64,000 nt of DNA, taken from the NCBI RefSeq assembly GCF_024584515.1, contig NZ_CP102173.1, forward strand, positions 2,542,001 to 2,606,000, read 5' to 3'. The notes beneath the pieces are model-generated. The model was not told where the DNA came from. It saw only the letters and a program-made list of their open reading frames with translations, and ran no database searches. Source of the stretch: Aeromicrobium wangtongii. Its GTDB lineage: Bacteria; Actinomycetota; Actinomycetes; Propionibacteriales; Nocardioidaceae. The translations under genes were made by a program, and so were the position numbers. This document shows, piece by piece, positions 17,072 to 28,792 of the stretch (position 1 is its first letter; every line of letters begins with the position of its first letter).

Positions 17072-17829
17072 GCGTCGCCCGCGGCGTCGTCGGGAGCTGC
17101 GGCGTCCACGGCGTCGAAGAGCGCGCCCAGCTCGTCGCGCGTCAGGTCGCGCATCTTGCCGGACGCCAGCCCGCCGATGTGCAGGGGGCCGAAGGCCGTG
17201 CGAGTCAGCTCGCGCACCGGGTGACCCGCGGCGTCGAGCAGCCTGCGGACGATGCGGTTGCGGCCCATGTGGATGTCCAGCTCGACCATGGAGCGTCCAC
17301 GGGAGCGGTCCTTGACCAGGAAGCGATCGACCTTGGCCGGGCCGTCGTCGAGCTCGATGCCCGCCCGCAGCTTGGCGGCGAGCGAGTCCGGCACGTCGCC
17401 GTCGACCAGCGCGACATAGGTCTTGGTGATCTCGAAGGACGGGTGCGCCAGCTTGTGCGCCAGGTCCCCGTCGTTGGTCAGGATCAGCAGCCCGGACGTG
17501 TCGGTGTCGAGGCGTCCGACGTGGAACAGGCGATCCTCGCGACCGGCCACGATCGACGACAGGTCCGGTCGTCCCCGCTCGTCGGCCATCGACGTGACGA
17601 TGCCGCGGGGCTTGTTCAGCAGCACGTAGGCGTGGTCGTTGGGGGCCGGGATGCGCTTGCCGTCGACCCGGATGACATCGGTGGCCGGATCGACCCGTGC
17701 ACCCATGACGTCGATGATCTCGCCGTTCACCTCGACGCGTCCGTGCGCGATCATGTCGTCGCACCGGCGACGGCTGCCCAGCCCGGCCTGGGCCAGGACC
17801 TTCTGCAGGCGGATCTCAGCCACGGTCAT
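17068..17829 (-). CDS. rluB: rRNA pseudouridine synthase (RluB/RsuA family)
   Basis: A 253-residue protein with an S4 RNA-binding domain (about 5-60) and a RsuA-type catalytic domain. GRLDTDTSGLL (105-115) carries the catalytic aspartate Asp108; LLNKPRG (70-76) is also conserved. It isomerises a uridine in rRNA, most likely in 23S helix 89 as RluB does. Its first 14 bp overlap the 3' end of scpB. The frame open further upstream is the scpB repeat read in another phase. Confidence 0.92.
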   Translation of the reverse strand: MTVAEIRLQKVLAQAGLGSRRRCDDMIAHGRVEVNGEIIDVMGARVDPATDVIRVDGKRIPAPNDHAYVLLNKPRGIVTSMADERGRPDLSSIVAGREDRLFHVGRLDTDTSGLLILTNDGDLAHKLAHPSFEITKTYVALVDGDVPDSLAAKLRAGIELDDGPAKVDRFLVKDRSRGRSMVELDIHMGRNRIVRRLLDAAGHPVRELTRTAFGPLHIGGLASGKMRDLTRDELGALFDAVDAAAPDDAAGDA

Positions 17830-18496
17830 CGTCCTTCGTCGTCGTCTCGAGTGACTCGTCAGCGGTACCAGGTGACTCGTCAGCGGTACTGGGTGACTCG
17901 TCAGCGGTACTGAGGAGCTCGTCCTCCATGTCCTCCATGTCGGGCAGGTGCTGGGCGATGTCCGGCAGCTCGCTGAGGCTGCCAAGACCCATGCGCTCCA
18001 GGAAGTAGCTGGTCGTGCGGTACAGGATCGCGCCGCTCTCGGCGTCGACCCCGCCCTCCTCGATGAGCCCGCGGGTCACCAGGGTGCGCACCACGCCGTC
18101 GACGTTGACGCCGCGGATCGCCGAGATGCGCGAGCGGCTGATCGGCTGGCGGTAGGCCACCACGGCCATCGTCTCCAGTGCGGCCTGCGTCAGGCGTGAC
18201 TGCTGCCCGTCCAGGATGAACCGCTCGACCGCCCCGGCGTACTCCTCACGGGTGAAGAACCGCCACCCGCCGGCGACGTTGCGCAGCTCGAAGCCGCGCC
18301 CCTGCTCGGTGTACTCCGCGGCCAGTCCGTGCAGCGCCTGCTCCACGTCGACCGGCGGGTGCCCGACGGCCTGCGCGAGCGTCAGGTGGTCCAGCGGCTG
18401 GTCGGCCACCATCAGCACCGCCTCCAGGGCAGGACGCAGCTCGAGCATCTCCAGCTCGAGCTCGTGGGGTCCGGTGGGTACCTGCTGGTCAGTCAT
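17816..18496 (-). CDS. scpB: Segregation and condensation protein B
   Basis: A 226-residue protein with two winged-helix domains; TQAALETMAVVAYRQPISRSRI is the family's best conserved block. ScpB with ScpA (kleisin) and SMC forms bacterial condensin. The core ends near residue 190. Residues 196-216 then repeat STADESP, STADESP, GTADESL, encoded by three 21-bp repeats that also occur near 61.7-61.9 kb, so the acidic tail seems to have been extended by repeat insertion. It overlaps scpA and rluB at its ends. Confidence 0.94.
   Translation of the reverse strand: MTDQQVPTGPHELELEMLELRPALEAVLMVADQPLDHLTLAQAVGHPPVDVEQALHGLAAEYTEQGRGFELRNVAGGWRFFTREEYAGAVERFILDGQQSRLTQAALETMAVVAYRQPISRSRISAIRGVNVDGVVRTLVTRGLIEEGGVDAESGAILYRTTSYFLERMGLGSLSELPDIAQHLPDMEDMEDELLSTADESPSTADESPGTADESLETTTKDDDRG
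17851..17913. repeat. Three tandem 21-bp repeats inside the 3' end of scpB
   Basis: Each unit is GTGACTCGTCAGCGG plus six variable bases (TACCAG, TACTGG, TACTGA). The 21-bp period equals seven codons, so scpB stays in frame. The same core and period occur in the nrtR-ligB gap. The core contains TGACTCGTCA, a nearly palindromic decamer. Confidence 0.9.
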
Positions 18497-19379
18497 GGGT
18501 GCTCTCGGGTTCGTCTGAGGTGTCGGGTGCGTCGAGCAGGCTCGCGTCGATCAGCACGGGCTCGTCGTCAGCGGCGGCCTGCGGGGCGTCGAACTCGTCG
18601 CCCACGTCGATGTCGCCGTCGTCGGTGCCGGTCCAGCGGATGTGCAGGTCGCCCAGCGGGGTGGCCTGCTCGAAGGAGATCACGCCCTCGCGGAACAGCT
18701 CGAGCACGGCCAGGAACCGGGCGACCTTGGTCATCAGGTCTGGTGCATCGGCGGTCAGGGCACGGAAGGTCATCTCGCCCTTGCGGCGCAGCTCGTCGAC
18801 CACCAGATGGGCCTGCTCGCGGACGCTGACCTGCGGCGCGTGCAGGTGCGCGAGCGACAGGATCGGGACGGGCTTGTCCGCGAAGGCCTTGGCCGCCAGC
18901 TGGGCCAGCTCGGTCGGGCCGACGGAGATCAGCACCTCCGGCAGCAGGTCGGCGAACCGCGGCTCGAGGGTCACGGTCCGCGGGAACCGGCGCGACTCCT
19001 GGACCAGCCGCTCGGCCATGATGCCGGCGACCTGCTTGAAGGCGCGGTACTGCATCAGGCGGGCGAACAGCAGGTCGCGGGCCTCCAGCAGCGCGAGGTC
19101 CTCCTCGTCCTCGACCTCGGCCTGCGGCAGCAGGCGGGCGGTCTTCAGGTCGAGCAGGGTCGCCGCGACGAGCAGGAAGTTGGTGGTCTGCTCCAGGTCG
19201 TCGCCGAGCTCCTTGATGTAGGCGATGAACTCGCCCGTCACCGCCGAGAGAGCCACCTCGGTGATGTCGAGCTCGTGCTTGGAGATCAGCTGGAGCAGCA
19301 GGTCGAAGGGGCCCTCGAAGTTCGTGAGGTTGACCTGGAACCCGGTCGGCGCGGACTCGTCGACGTCCGCGACGCTCAC
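18489..19379 (-). CDS. scpA: Segregation and condensation protein A (kleisin)
   Basis: A 296-residue kleisin. NFEGPFDLLLQLISKHELDI (about 20-39) is the N-terminal SMC-neck-binding region, and the C-terminal winged helix (about 195-260, with FLAVLELFREGVISFEQ) binds the SMC head. An acidic tail follows. Overlaps scpB by 8 bp and the preceding small gene by 4 bp. ParA-like, small RHH-like, ScpA and ScpB genes form one chromosome-segregation run. Confidence 0.95.
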   Translation of the reverse strand: MSVADVDESAPTGFQVNLTNFEGPFDLLLQLISKHELDITEVALSAVTGEFIAYIKELGDDLEQTTNFLLVAATLLDLKTARLLPQAEVEDEEDLALLEARDLLFARLMQYRAFKQVAGIMAERLVQESRRFPRTVTLEPRFADLLPEVLISVGPTELAQLAAKAFADKPVPILSLAHLHAPQVSVREQAHLVVDELRRKGEMTFRALTADAPDLMTKVARFLAVLELFREGVISFEQATPLGDLHIRWTGTDDGDIDVGDEFDAPQAAADDEPVLIDASLLDAPDTSDEPESTHD

Positions 19380-19735
19380 GACTCGCTCAATCGACGGGCT
19401 ACGTCGCTGTGGACGCCACGGGCGTCCAGATCGGCCAGGGCGACGGCCAGGGCGGCCCGGACGAACCGTCCCCGGTCGACACTGCGTCCCAGCTCGGCGC
19501 GCAGCGTGAGTCGGGCGTGCTCGACGGCCATCAGCTCGGCGGCCGTGACGTAGACGGTCATCTTCTCGTCGTGCTTGACCCGTCCGCTGGCGACCTTGGG
19601 CGGCTCGGGCTCGGGCTGGGTCTCCGCCTCCGGCTCGGGGGCGGGGCGGACGGTCGCCCGGAACAGCTCGTCGGCTCCGGGCATGGCAGGGCGGCGGCCG
19701 GACCCGCCGGAGGAGGCGGTCACGCGTCGGGGCAT
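19376..19735 (-). CDS. Small hypothetical protein between the ParA-like ATPase and ScpA; possible RHH fold
   Basis: A 119-residue protein: a basic and proline/glutamate-rich first half (PAPEPEAETQPEPEPP), then KMTVYVTAAELMAVEHARLT followed by a helical stretch to the end. One short strand plus two helices is the outline of a ribbon-helix-helix DNA-binding domain, but this is inference from pattern only. It overlaps the ParA-like gene by 16 bp and scpA by 4 bp, so it is made together with the segregation proteins and may act with the ATPase as a DNA-binding partner. Confidence 0.7.
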   Translation of the reverse strand: MPRRVTASSGGSGRRPAMPGADELFRATVRPAPEPEAETQPEPEPPKVASGRVKHDEKMTVYVTAAELMAVEHARLTLRAELGRSVDRGRFVRAALAVALADLDARGVHSDVARRLSES

Positions 19736-20613
19736 CGAACGAGAACCTCCCGGGCGAGCTGGCGGTACGACTCGGCGCCCGGGGACGAGGTCGCGTACTC
19801 GGTGATGGGCTCGCCGGCGACGGTCGAGTCCGAGAACTTCACGGTGCGGCGGATGACGGTGTGGAAGACCAGGTCGCCCCAGCCCTCGACGAGGGTCTGC
19901 AGCACCTCCTTGCCGTGCAGGGTGCGGCTGTCGTACATCGTGCCCAGCAGGCCGATGATCTGCAGCTCGTCATTGGTGCGGTCGCGGACCTTCTCGATGG
20001 TGTCCTTCAGCAGTGCGACGCCGCGCAGCGCGAAGTACTCGCACTCCAGCGGGATCAGCACGCCGTTGGCGGCGGTCAGCGCGTTGACCGTCAGCAGGCC
20101 CAGCGACGGCTGGCAGTCGATCAGGATGACGTCGTAGTCGCGGCGGATGGGCTTGAGCACCCGGGCGAGCACCTGCTCGCGGCCGACCTCGGTGACCAGC
20201 TGCATCTCGGCGGCGGACAGGTCGATGTTGGACGGCACCAGGTCGAGACCCTCGACTGTGGTGGGCATGATCAGGTCCTTGATCGAGATCTCCCGGTCCA
20301 TCAGGACGTGGTAGATGCTCTGGTCGAGGTCGTGCGCGTTGACGCCGAGCCCGACCGTCAGCGAGCCCTGCGGGTCGAAGTCGACCAGCAGCACCTTGCG
20401 CCCGGTCTCGACCAGCGCGGCACCGAGGTTGATCGTCGTCGTGGTCTTGCCGACGCCACCCTTCTGGTTGCACAGGGCGATGATCGTCGCGGGCTGACCC
20501 GGGTCACGGGGCTTCGGCTCGGGGAAGTCGGGCAGCGGACGGCCTGTCGGCCCCAGCTCACCGCCCATGCCGGCACTCCCCTTGTCGAACAATGGGCGCT
20601 GGCGCTCACTCAT
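19720..20613 (-). CDS. ParA/MinD-like ATPase of the scpAB locus
   Basis: A 297-residue deviant-Walker ATPase: ALCNQKGGVGKTTTTI gives Walker A' (51-58) with the signature lysine in KGG, DFDPQGSLTVGLG is the A'-linked segment, and LIDCQPSLGLLTVNAL is Walker B. This is the second ParA homologue actinobacteria keep beside scpA, separate from the parAB locus at the origin; its cargo is not established. A start upstream at 20613 is supported by the basic MSERQRPLF leader. 88 bp separate it from xerD. Confidence 0.9.
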   Translation of the reverse strand: MSERQRPLFDKGSAGMGGELGPTGRPLPDFPEPKPRDPGQPATIIALCNQKGGVGKTTTTINLGAALVETGRKVLLVDFDPQGSLTVGLGVNAHDLDQSIYHVLMDREISIKDLIMPTTVEGLDLVPSNIDLSAAEMQLVTEVGREQVLARVLKPIRRDYDVILIDCQPSLGLLTVNALTAANGVLIPLECEYFALRGVALLKDTIEKVRDRTNDELQIIGLLGTMYDSRTLHGKEVLQTLVEGWGDLVFHTVIRRTVKFSDSTVAGEPITEYATSSPGAESYRQLAREVLVRCPDA

Positions 20614-20701
20614 GTACTACCCCTGCACTCGACCGACGGACGAGCGTCACTCTACCGCCACATGTCGACATCAAGACCATCTGTTGGACGACTCGCCCGC
20701 G

Positions 20702-21627
20702 TCAGTCCCGTGCGGCCCGCGGATGCGCGGTGGCGTAGATCTCACGGAGTTTCTCGACCGTGACGAGGGTGTAGATCTGGGTTGTCGTCACCGAGGCGTG
20801 CCCCAGCAGCTCCTGCACCACGCGGACGTCCGCGCCACCGTCGAGCAGGTGGGTCGCGAAGGAGTGGCGCAACGTGTGCGGCGACACGTCGGTGCCGATG
20901 CCGGCGCGATCGGCCGCCTTCGTCAGCACGGTCCACGCGCTCTGGCGCGACAGCCGGCCGCCCCGCGCGTTGAGGAACACCCCCGGCGTCCGGGTCGTCG
21001 CCGACACCAGCGCCGGACGCGACGCGGTCAGGTAGTCGGCCAGCGACGCCTTCGCGTACGAGCCCAGCGGGACGATCCGCTGCTTGCCACCCTTGCCCCG
21101 CAGCAGGACCGTGGACTCCTCCAGGTCCAGGTCGTCGATGTCCAGCCCCACGGCCTCGGAGATGCGCGCCCCGGTGCCGTAGAGCAGCTCCAGCAGGGCC
21201 CGGTCCCGCGACGCCAGGATCGTGCCCGGCGATCCCGCGGCGTCCAGGATCGCCTCGACGTCGGACAACGGCAGCGCCTTGGGCAGCCTCGATGCGGGGC
21301 GGGGCGGCTTGACCGCCGCGGTCACATCGGTCGGGACGGTCTGCTCACGCAGCCAGAAGCGGTGCAGCCCGCGCACGGCGACGATCGTGCGGGCAGCGCT
21401 CGCGGTGCCCAGCGCGACGTGATCGGCGTCGCCGGTGCGCAGCGAGCCGAGGAAGGCGGTGATGTCGTTCTCGGTGATCGCCGCGGGATCGGTGATCTCC
21501 CGCGTCGCCAGGAAGTCCAGGTAGCGGCGCAGGTCGCGCCGGTACGAACGCAGCGTGTTGTCGGCCAGGCCACGCTCCACCGTGAGGTGGCTCAGGTAGT
21601 CCTGGACGCCGCGTCCGACGTCCTCGC

Positions 21628-21631
<4 letters not shown>
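20702..21631 (-). CDS. xerD: Site-specific tyrosine recombinase XerD
   Basis: A 309-residue tyrosine recombinase with an N-terminal SAM-like core-binding domain (about 8-95) and a catalytic domain holding Arg156 (GTGARISEA), Lys183, His252 and Arg255 ([12 protein letters not shown]), His278 (LLGHAS) and the nucleophile Tyr287. It resolves chromosome dimers at dif with FtsK. The ATG overlaps the Nudix stop by 4 bases. Length and context (next to ParA/ScpAB) support a housekeeping XerD rather than a phage integrase. Confidence 0.94.
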
Positions 21632-24011
<2,380 letters not shown>

Positions 24012-24060
24012 TCAGGCCCCGGGGCCAATGCCGCCCGTGTCGGCTCCCCCACAGCCCAGG

Positions 24061-24933
24061 TCACTGGGGCATCGCGCCGCCGGTGCTGCGCGAGGTCCCC
24101 CACGCTCCGGGCTGGCCGCTGGCCTGCGCGGCCGCCGCGAGCACCGTCACGATGCGTCCCGAGGCGGTGTCGGTCACGTCCACGGTCGACACGGCCGTCG
24201 CGAATGCACCGTCGCGGACGGCCTTGACGGCTCCCCCGTCGGTGCTGGAGGACGCCGGTCCCGCCACGAGGACACCCTTGCCGGTGTCGTTGAGCGCCCC
24301 GGCCAGGGCGGCGATCACGGTGCTGCGGTCGGCCGTGCCGGCGCGCTCGGGTCCGGTCACCAGCACCGCCATCGTCGCCAGGTTGGCCGGCGGCGTGGCC
24401 GCGGCGATCAGATCTCCCTCGGAGAAGGCCGAGCGCACCGTCATCGCGGTCTGATCCGCCGGGGTGGTCTCCTCGGCCATCAGGGCACGGGCCAGCGCGG
24501 CACCGATGCGCCCGTAGCTGTCGGTCGCGGCGCTGACGCCCGGGACGTCCGCCGCCGACTGCGTGGCGACGCCCTCGGCGAACTGACGGCCGGCCGAGTC
24601 CAGCAGCTTGCTGGTCAGCTCCACCTGTCCGGTCACCTCGGCGCCCGCGAGCTTCAGGTTGTCCACGATGCCGGTGACCTCACCCTGGCTGGCGCCGGGG
24701 ACGGTCAGCACGAGCACCGACTGGCCCTTGAGCTGGTCCTCCAGCAGGCCCTCCGCGGTGCGGCCTGCGAAGCCGTCCTCGAACGACACCCTGGCCGGAT
24801 CGGCCTTGGAGCCGTTGCCGCCCCCGAGGACGTCCGTGGCCTCGTCGAGCGGGCCGGAGCCCAGGGCGATGCCGGCCGCCAGCGCGATGAGGACCGCGGC
24901 GATGGAGACGAGGTGGTAGCGGAAGGTGATCAC
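24061..24933 (-). CDS. SteB/MctB-family membrane-anchored protein
   Basis: A 290-residue protein starting MITFRYHLVSIAAVLIALAAGIALG: one N-terminal membrane helix (8-27) and a long extracytoplasmic domain. The M. tuberculosis homologue (MctB) is described as a copper efflux protein, and the corynebacterial SteB, encoded beside SteA, helps daughter-cell separation. The overlap with steA (4 bp) favours the SteB reading here. No metal-binding cysteine or methionine cluster is visible. Confidence 0.83.
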   Translation of the reverse strand: MITFRYHLVSIAAVLIALAAGIALGSGPLDEATDVLGGGNGSKADPARVSFEDGFAGRTAEGLLEDQLKGQSVLVLTVPGASQGEVTGIVDNLKLAGAEVTGQVELTSKLLDSAGRQFAEGVATQSAADVPGVSAATDSYGRIGAALARALMAEETTPADQTAMTVRSAFSEGDLIAAATPPANLATMAVLVTGPERAGTADRSTVIAALAGALNDTGKGVLVAGPASSSTDGGAVKAVRDGAFATAVSTVDVTDTASGRIVTVLAAAAQASGQPGAWGTSRSTGGAMPQ

Positions 24934-26105
24934 GTGAAAAGTCCTTTGATCCAGGAACCGAGGTCGGTGAGCTGTTCACCGATGGAGTCGTACCAGTCCT
25001 GACCGACCGGGGTGATGGCGATGGCGACGGCGACGGCGGCGAGGCCGGCGACCAGCAGCAGGAAGACCGGCCACAGGGAGTGCCGCCGGGACGAGAAGTG
25101 GTGCACGGCCTTGGCGTCGACGATCTTGGCGCCGGCGCGCAGGCGTGCCACGAACATGCGCGCCGCCTCGGTGGGCGGCCGCTCCAACAGCTTGGGCAGC
25201 GAGCTGGGCGCACCGACGTGCACGATGACGCCGGCGTCGTTGGTGTCGGCCAGCAGGATCGCGAGGTCGTCGTCGGAACCGCTGGCCACGAACGTCACGA
25301 TCTCCATGCCGTGGCGCTCGAGGCGCTCGGGGCCCTCGACCATGCCGGACGGCGTGGTCACCACGACCTCGCCCGCCTGCTTGATCGCGGCGTCGGAGAT
25401 GTTGTCGAGGGCGCCGACCACGATGCCGGGGGTCAGCCCGGCCTCGATCAGGACGTCGGCACCGGGTCCGGCACCGATCAGCACCGGGTCCTGCTCGCGG
25501 ATCCAGCGGCGCAGGCCCTTGAGATCGGCGACGTCGTCGTAGGCACGGGACACCACGACCACAGGGCGTCCGCGCAGCGGGGTGCGCAGCTTGGGCACCT
25601 GGGCACCCGACATCAGCATCGCGTGCTCGCGGTGGATGTGGTCGGTCGCGTTGGCGGCCAGTGAGTCCAGCCGGGTCGCGAGTCCCTCACGAGCGGCCTG
25701 CAGGTCGGCGGCGGTGCGCTCCTCGTCCAGCTCGATGCCGCTGGCCACGAGCAGCTCGTCGCGGAACACCTGCCCGCCCTCGACGCGGACGGTGTCGCCG
25801 TCCTTGAGCCGGGTCCAGATGTCCTCGCTGGTCAGGTCGACCAGCACGATGCCGGCCGTCGTCAGCATCTGCGGGCCGGTGTTCGGCGCGCGGCCCGAGC
25901 TGGACCGGGCAGCGTTCAGCACGACCGCGACGTGGCGGTCGATCAGCGTCTGCGCCTGTCGGGCGTCCAGATCGGGCAGTCCGACGAGCGCGATCTCGCC
26001 CTTGTCCAAAGTGGCGAGATCGTCATCGCTGCGAGCGAGCCGAAGAGTTCCGACCACACCCTCGGCGGCAGTTGGCAGGGGTGTCTTGCGTTTCCAGGTG
26101 ACCAT
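24930..26105 (-). CDS. steA: Putative cytokinetic ring protein SteA
   Basis: A 391-residue protein with a large cytoplasmic part resembling thiamin pyrophosphokinase-like folds (VLIGAGPGADVLIEAGLTPGIVVGALDNI) and one membrane helix near the end (about 346-365, WPVFLLLVAGLAAVAVAIAI). SteA proteins localise to the division ring in Corynebacterium and act with SteB in cell separation. Start taken at the ATG 84 bp after recN; that gap has no gene. Confidence 0.84.
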   Translation of the reverse strand: MVTWKRKTPLPTAAEGVVGTLRLARSDDDLATLDKGEIALVGLPDLDARQAQTLIDRHVAVVLNAARSSSGRAPNTGPQMLTTAGIVLVDLTSEDIWTRLKDGDTVRVEGGQVFRDELLVASGIELDEERTAADLQAAREGLATRLDSLAANATDHIHREHAMLMSGAQVPKLRTPLRGRPVVVVSRAYDDVADLKGLRRWIREQDPVLIGAGPGADVLIEAGLTPGIVVGALDNISDAAIKQAGEVVVTTPSGMVEGPERLERHGMEIVTFVASGSDDDLAILLADTNDAGVIVHVGAPSSLPKLLERPPTEAARMFVARLRAGAKIVDAKAVHHFSSRRHSLWPVFLLLVAGLAAVAVAIAITPVGQDWYDSIGEQLTDLGSWIKGLFT

Positions 26106-26189
26106 CGCGGTCCATGGTTCCCCGCCGGGTGGGGCGCATCGGGGAAGGGCTGCGGCGTGTCGCGCAGAAGCCCGATTCTCAGGAACAGA

Positions 26190-27878
26190 TCACACGCCGC
26201 GCGCCAGCTCCAGCAGCTCGCGGGCGTGCGCCTGGGCGGCGGCGGACTCCTCCTGGCCGGCCAGCATGCGGGCGAGCTCGTCGACCCGTCCGCCCTCCTC
26301 GACCCGGGACACCGAGCTGCTGGTCACATTGCCGTCATCGTCCTTGGAGACCACGAAGTGGTGATCGGCGAAGGCCGCGACCTGCGGCAGGTGCGTCACC
26401 GCGATGACCTGGGCGTGCTCGGCCAGGCGGGACAGCCGGCGACCGACCTCCACGGCGGCCTTGCCACCGATCCCGGCGTCGACCTCGTCGAACACGAGGG
26501 TCGGCACGGTGGTGCGATCGGCGAGCACGACCTCCAGCGCGAGCATCAGGCGCGACAGCTCACCGCCGCTGGCCCCCTTGTGCAGCGGGCGCAGACCGGT
26601 GCCGCTGTTGGCCGCGAACAGCAGCTCGACGTCATCGACGCCGTGCGGACCGGGAACCGCGTCATCGGAGGTGGTGACCGAGACGTCCAGGTGTGCGGAG
26701 GGCATCGACAGCTGCGTCAGCTCGGCGTCGACCAGCTCCGCGAGCCGTCCGGCCGCCTCCGATCGCAGCCGCGACATCTGCGCGGCCAGCCGGCGCACCT
26801 CCGGGACGAGCTCGGCCTGCTCGGCCTCGAGGGCGACGATGGTCTCGTCGTCGTTGCCCAGGTCACCGAGGCGGGCGGCGCTCTTCTGCGCCCACGCCAG
26901 GACGTCGTCGAGCGTGGGGCCGTACTTGCGCTGGAGGGCGGCCAGGGCCGCGCGGCGCTCCTGCAGGGTCGCCAGGCGCTCGGGGTCCAGCTCGACCGCG
27001 CTGGAGTAGGCCGCGAGCTCGGCACCCACCTCGTCGATGAGGATCGCGACCTCCTGCACCCGCTCGGTCAGCGCGTCGAGGGCCGGGTCGTGGCCGGCCA
27101 CGTCCTGCAGCACGGCCGAGGCCTGCGCCACCAGGGTGCGGGCGGCGCCGGGCATGTCGTCGCCCACCAGCACGGTGTGCGCATCGTCGGCGGCGTGCGC
27201 CAGCGACTCGGCGTGCGCCAGGACGCCCTCCTCGGCCTTCAGCTCCTCGTCCTCGCCGGGCTGCGGGTCGACGGCGGCGACCTCGTCGAGCCCGAACCGC
27301 AGGACGTCGAGCTCGCGGGCCCGCTCCTGGGCGTGGGTGCGCAGCTCGTCGAGGGTCCGCTCGACGGCACGCCACCGCGAGTACGCCGGCGCATACGCGG
27401 CGGCCGCGGCCGCGAACTCCTCACCGGCGAAGCGGTCGAGGGCGGCCCGCTGCTCGGCGGCCCGCAGCAGGCGGTGCTGGTCGGACTGGCCGTGCACCGC
27501 CACGAGCTCGTCGGTGACCTCGGACAGCAGTGCGGCCGGGACCGTGGCGCCGCCGGCCACGGCGCGAGAGCGTCCCTGTGCCGACAGGATCCGGCCCAGG
27601 ATCACGACGTCGTCGTCGATGCGTCCGCCGGCCTCCTCGACCGCGGACACGGCAGCCGCGCCCGGACGCACACCGATGCTCGCCTCGACCCGCGCCTGGT
27701 CGGCCCCTCGGCGCACGAGGCCGGGATCGGCGCGTTCGCCACGCAGCAGGCCCAGAGCCGTGACCACCATGGTCTTGCCGGCACCGGTCTCACCGGTGAT
27801 GACCGTGAAGCCCTCGGACAGCTCGAGCTCGGCGGACTCGATGACGCCGAGCGAGGACAGGCGCAGGTGCTGCCACAT
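26190..27878 (-). CDS. recN: DNA repair ATPase RecN
   Basis: A 562-residue SMC-like protein: Walker A GETGAGKT (29-36) near the N-terminus, two coiled-coil arms in the middle, then KGASGGELSRLMLALEVVL (ABC signature) and TLVFDEVDAGIGG (Walker B). It acts early in double-strand break repair. The ATG shares one base with the nadK stop (TGATG). A longer open frame to 28694 is a shadow of nadK. Confidence 0.95.
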   Translation of the reverse strand: MWQHLRLSSLGVIESAELELSEGFTVITGETGAGKTMVVTALGLLRGERADPGLVRRGADQARVEASIGVRPGAAAVSAVEEAGGRIDDDVVILGRILSAQGRSRAVAGGATVPAALLSEVTDELVAVHGQSDQHRLLRAAEQRAALDRFAGEEFAAAAAAYAPAYSRWRAVERTLDELRTHAQERARELDVLRFGLDEVAAVDPQPGEDEELKAEEGVLAHAESLAHAADDAHTVLVGDDMPGAARTLVAQASAVLQDVAGHDPALDALTERVQEVAILIDEVGAELAAYSSAVELDPERLATLQERRAALAALQRKYGPTLDDVLAWAQKSAARLGDLGNDDETIVALEAEQAELVPEVRRLAAQMSRLRSEAAGRLAELVDAELTQLSMPSAHLDVSVTTSDDAVPGPHGVDDVELLFAANSGTGLRPLHKGASGGELSRLMLALEVVLADRTTVPTLVFDEVDAGIGGKAAVEVGRRLSRLAEHAQVIAVTHLPQVAAFADHHFVVSKDDDGNVTSSSVSRVEEGGRVDELARMLAGQEESAAAQAHARELLELARGV

Positions 27879-28792
27879 CAGTCCTGGTCCTCCCAACGCC
27901 GCTCCGCGACGCCGCGCCAGCCCGCCACGGGCAGGTGGAACTTGCGCACCAGCCGGTCGGCGAAGGAGGCGTGGTGCAGGCGGGCGAGACGGACCGGCTC
28001 GCGGCCCTTCCTGACCTCGACCCGTGAGCCGACCGGCAGCTCTGCCGCACGACGACCGTCGCACCACAGCACGCCCTTGGCCTGCTCCCCCACGACCTCG
28101 ATCGCCAGGGTCGAGCTCGGCGAGACGACCAGCGGGCGGGCGAACAGCGCGTGCGCACTGATCGGCACCATCAGCAGCGCGGACACCTCCGGCCACACGA
28201 TGGGGCCGCCGGCGCTGAAGTTGTACGCGGTCGAGCCGGTGGGGGTCGCGCACACGACGCCGTCGCAGCCCCAGCGGGACACCGGACGGTCGTCGATCTC
28301 CACGACGACCTCGAGCATCCGCTCGCGGGCGTCCTTCTCGACCGTTGCCTCGTTGAGCGCCCAGTTGGTGGCGACGACCTCGCCGGCGACGGTCACCGAG
28401 ACGTCGACGGTCAGCCGCTCCTCGACCGTGTAGCTGCGATCGGCCACGACCCGCACGACCTCCGACATGTCCTCGACATCGGCCTCGGCGAGAAAGCCGA
28501 CGTGGCCCAGGTTGACGCCCAGGACGGGGGTCTCGGTGCCGCGGCAGAGCTCGGCCGCGCGCAGGATCGTGCCATCTCCGCCGAAGACGACGGTGAGCTC
28601 GCAGCCGGCAGCCGCCCCGGGACGCGCCGCAACGATCTCGGCGTCCTCGACGCCGGCCGCGCGCAGTGCCCCGGCCTCGGGGTCCAGCACGCACACCGCG
28701 ATACCCAGCGAGCGCAGCTCGCCGGCGAATGCCGCCGCGATCTTGGTCGCCTCGTCACGTCCCTCGTGGACCACCAGCAGGATGCGCCTCAC
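27878..28792 (-). CDS. nadK: NAD kinase
   Basis: A 304-residue enzyme phosphorylating NAD to NADP. GGDGTIL (71-77) and TPTGSTAYNFSAGGPIV are the two diagnostic motifs. Start overlaps the tlyA stop by 4 bp and the stop overlaps recN by one base. The order tlyA-nadK-recN is conserved in actinobacteria. Confidence 0.96.
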   Translation of the reverse strand: MRRILLVVHEGRDEATKIAAAFAGELRSLGIAVCVLDPEAGALRAAGVEDAEIVAARPGAAAGCELTVVFGGDGTILRAAELCRGTETPVLGVNLGHVGFLAEADVEDMSEVVRVVADRSYTVEERLTVDVSVTVAGEVVATNWALNEATVEKDARERMLEVVVEIDDRPVSRWGCDGVVCATPTGSTAYNFSAGGPIVWPEVSALLMVPISAHALFARPLVVSPSSTLAIEVVGEQAKGVLWCDGRRAAELPVGSRVEVRKGREPVRLARLHHASFADRLVRKFHLPVAGWRGVAERRWEDQD

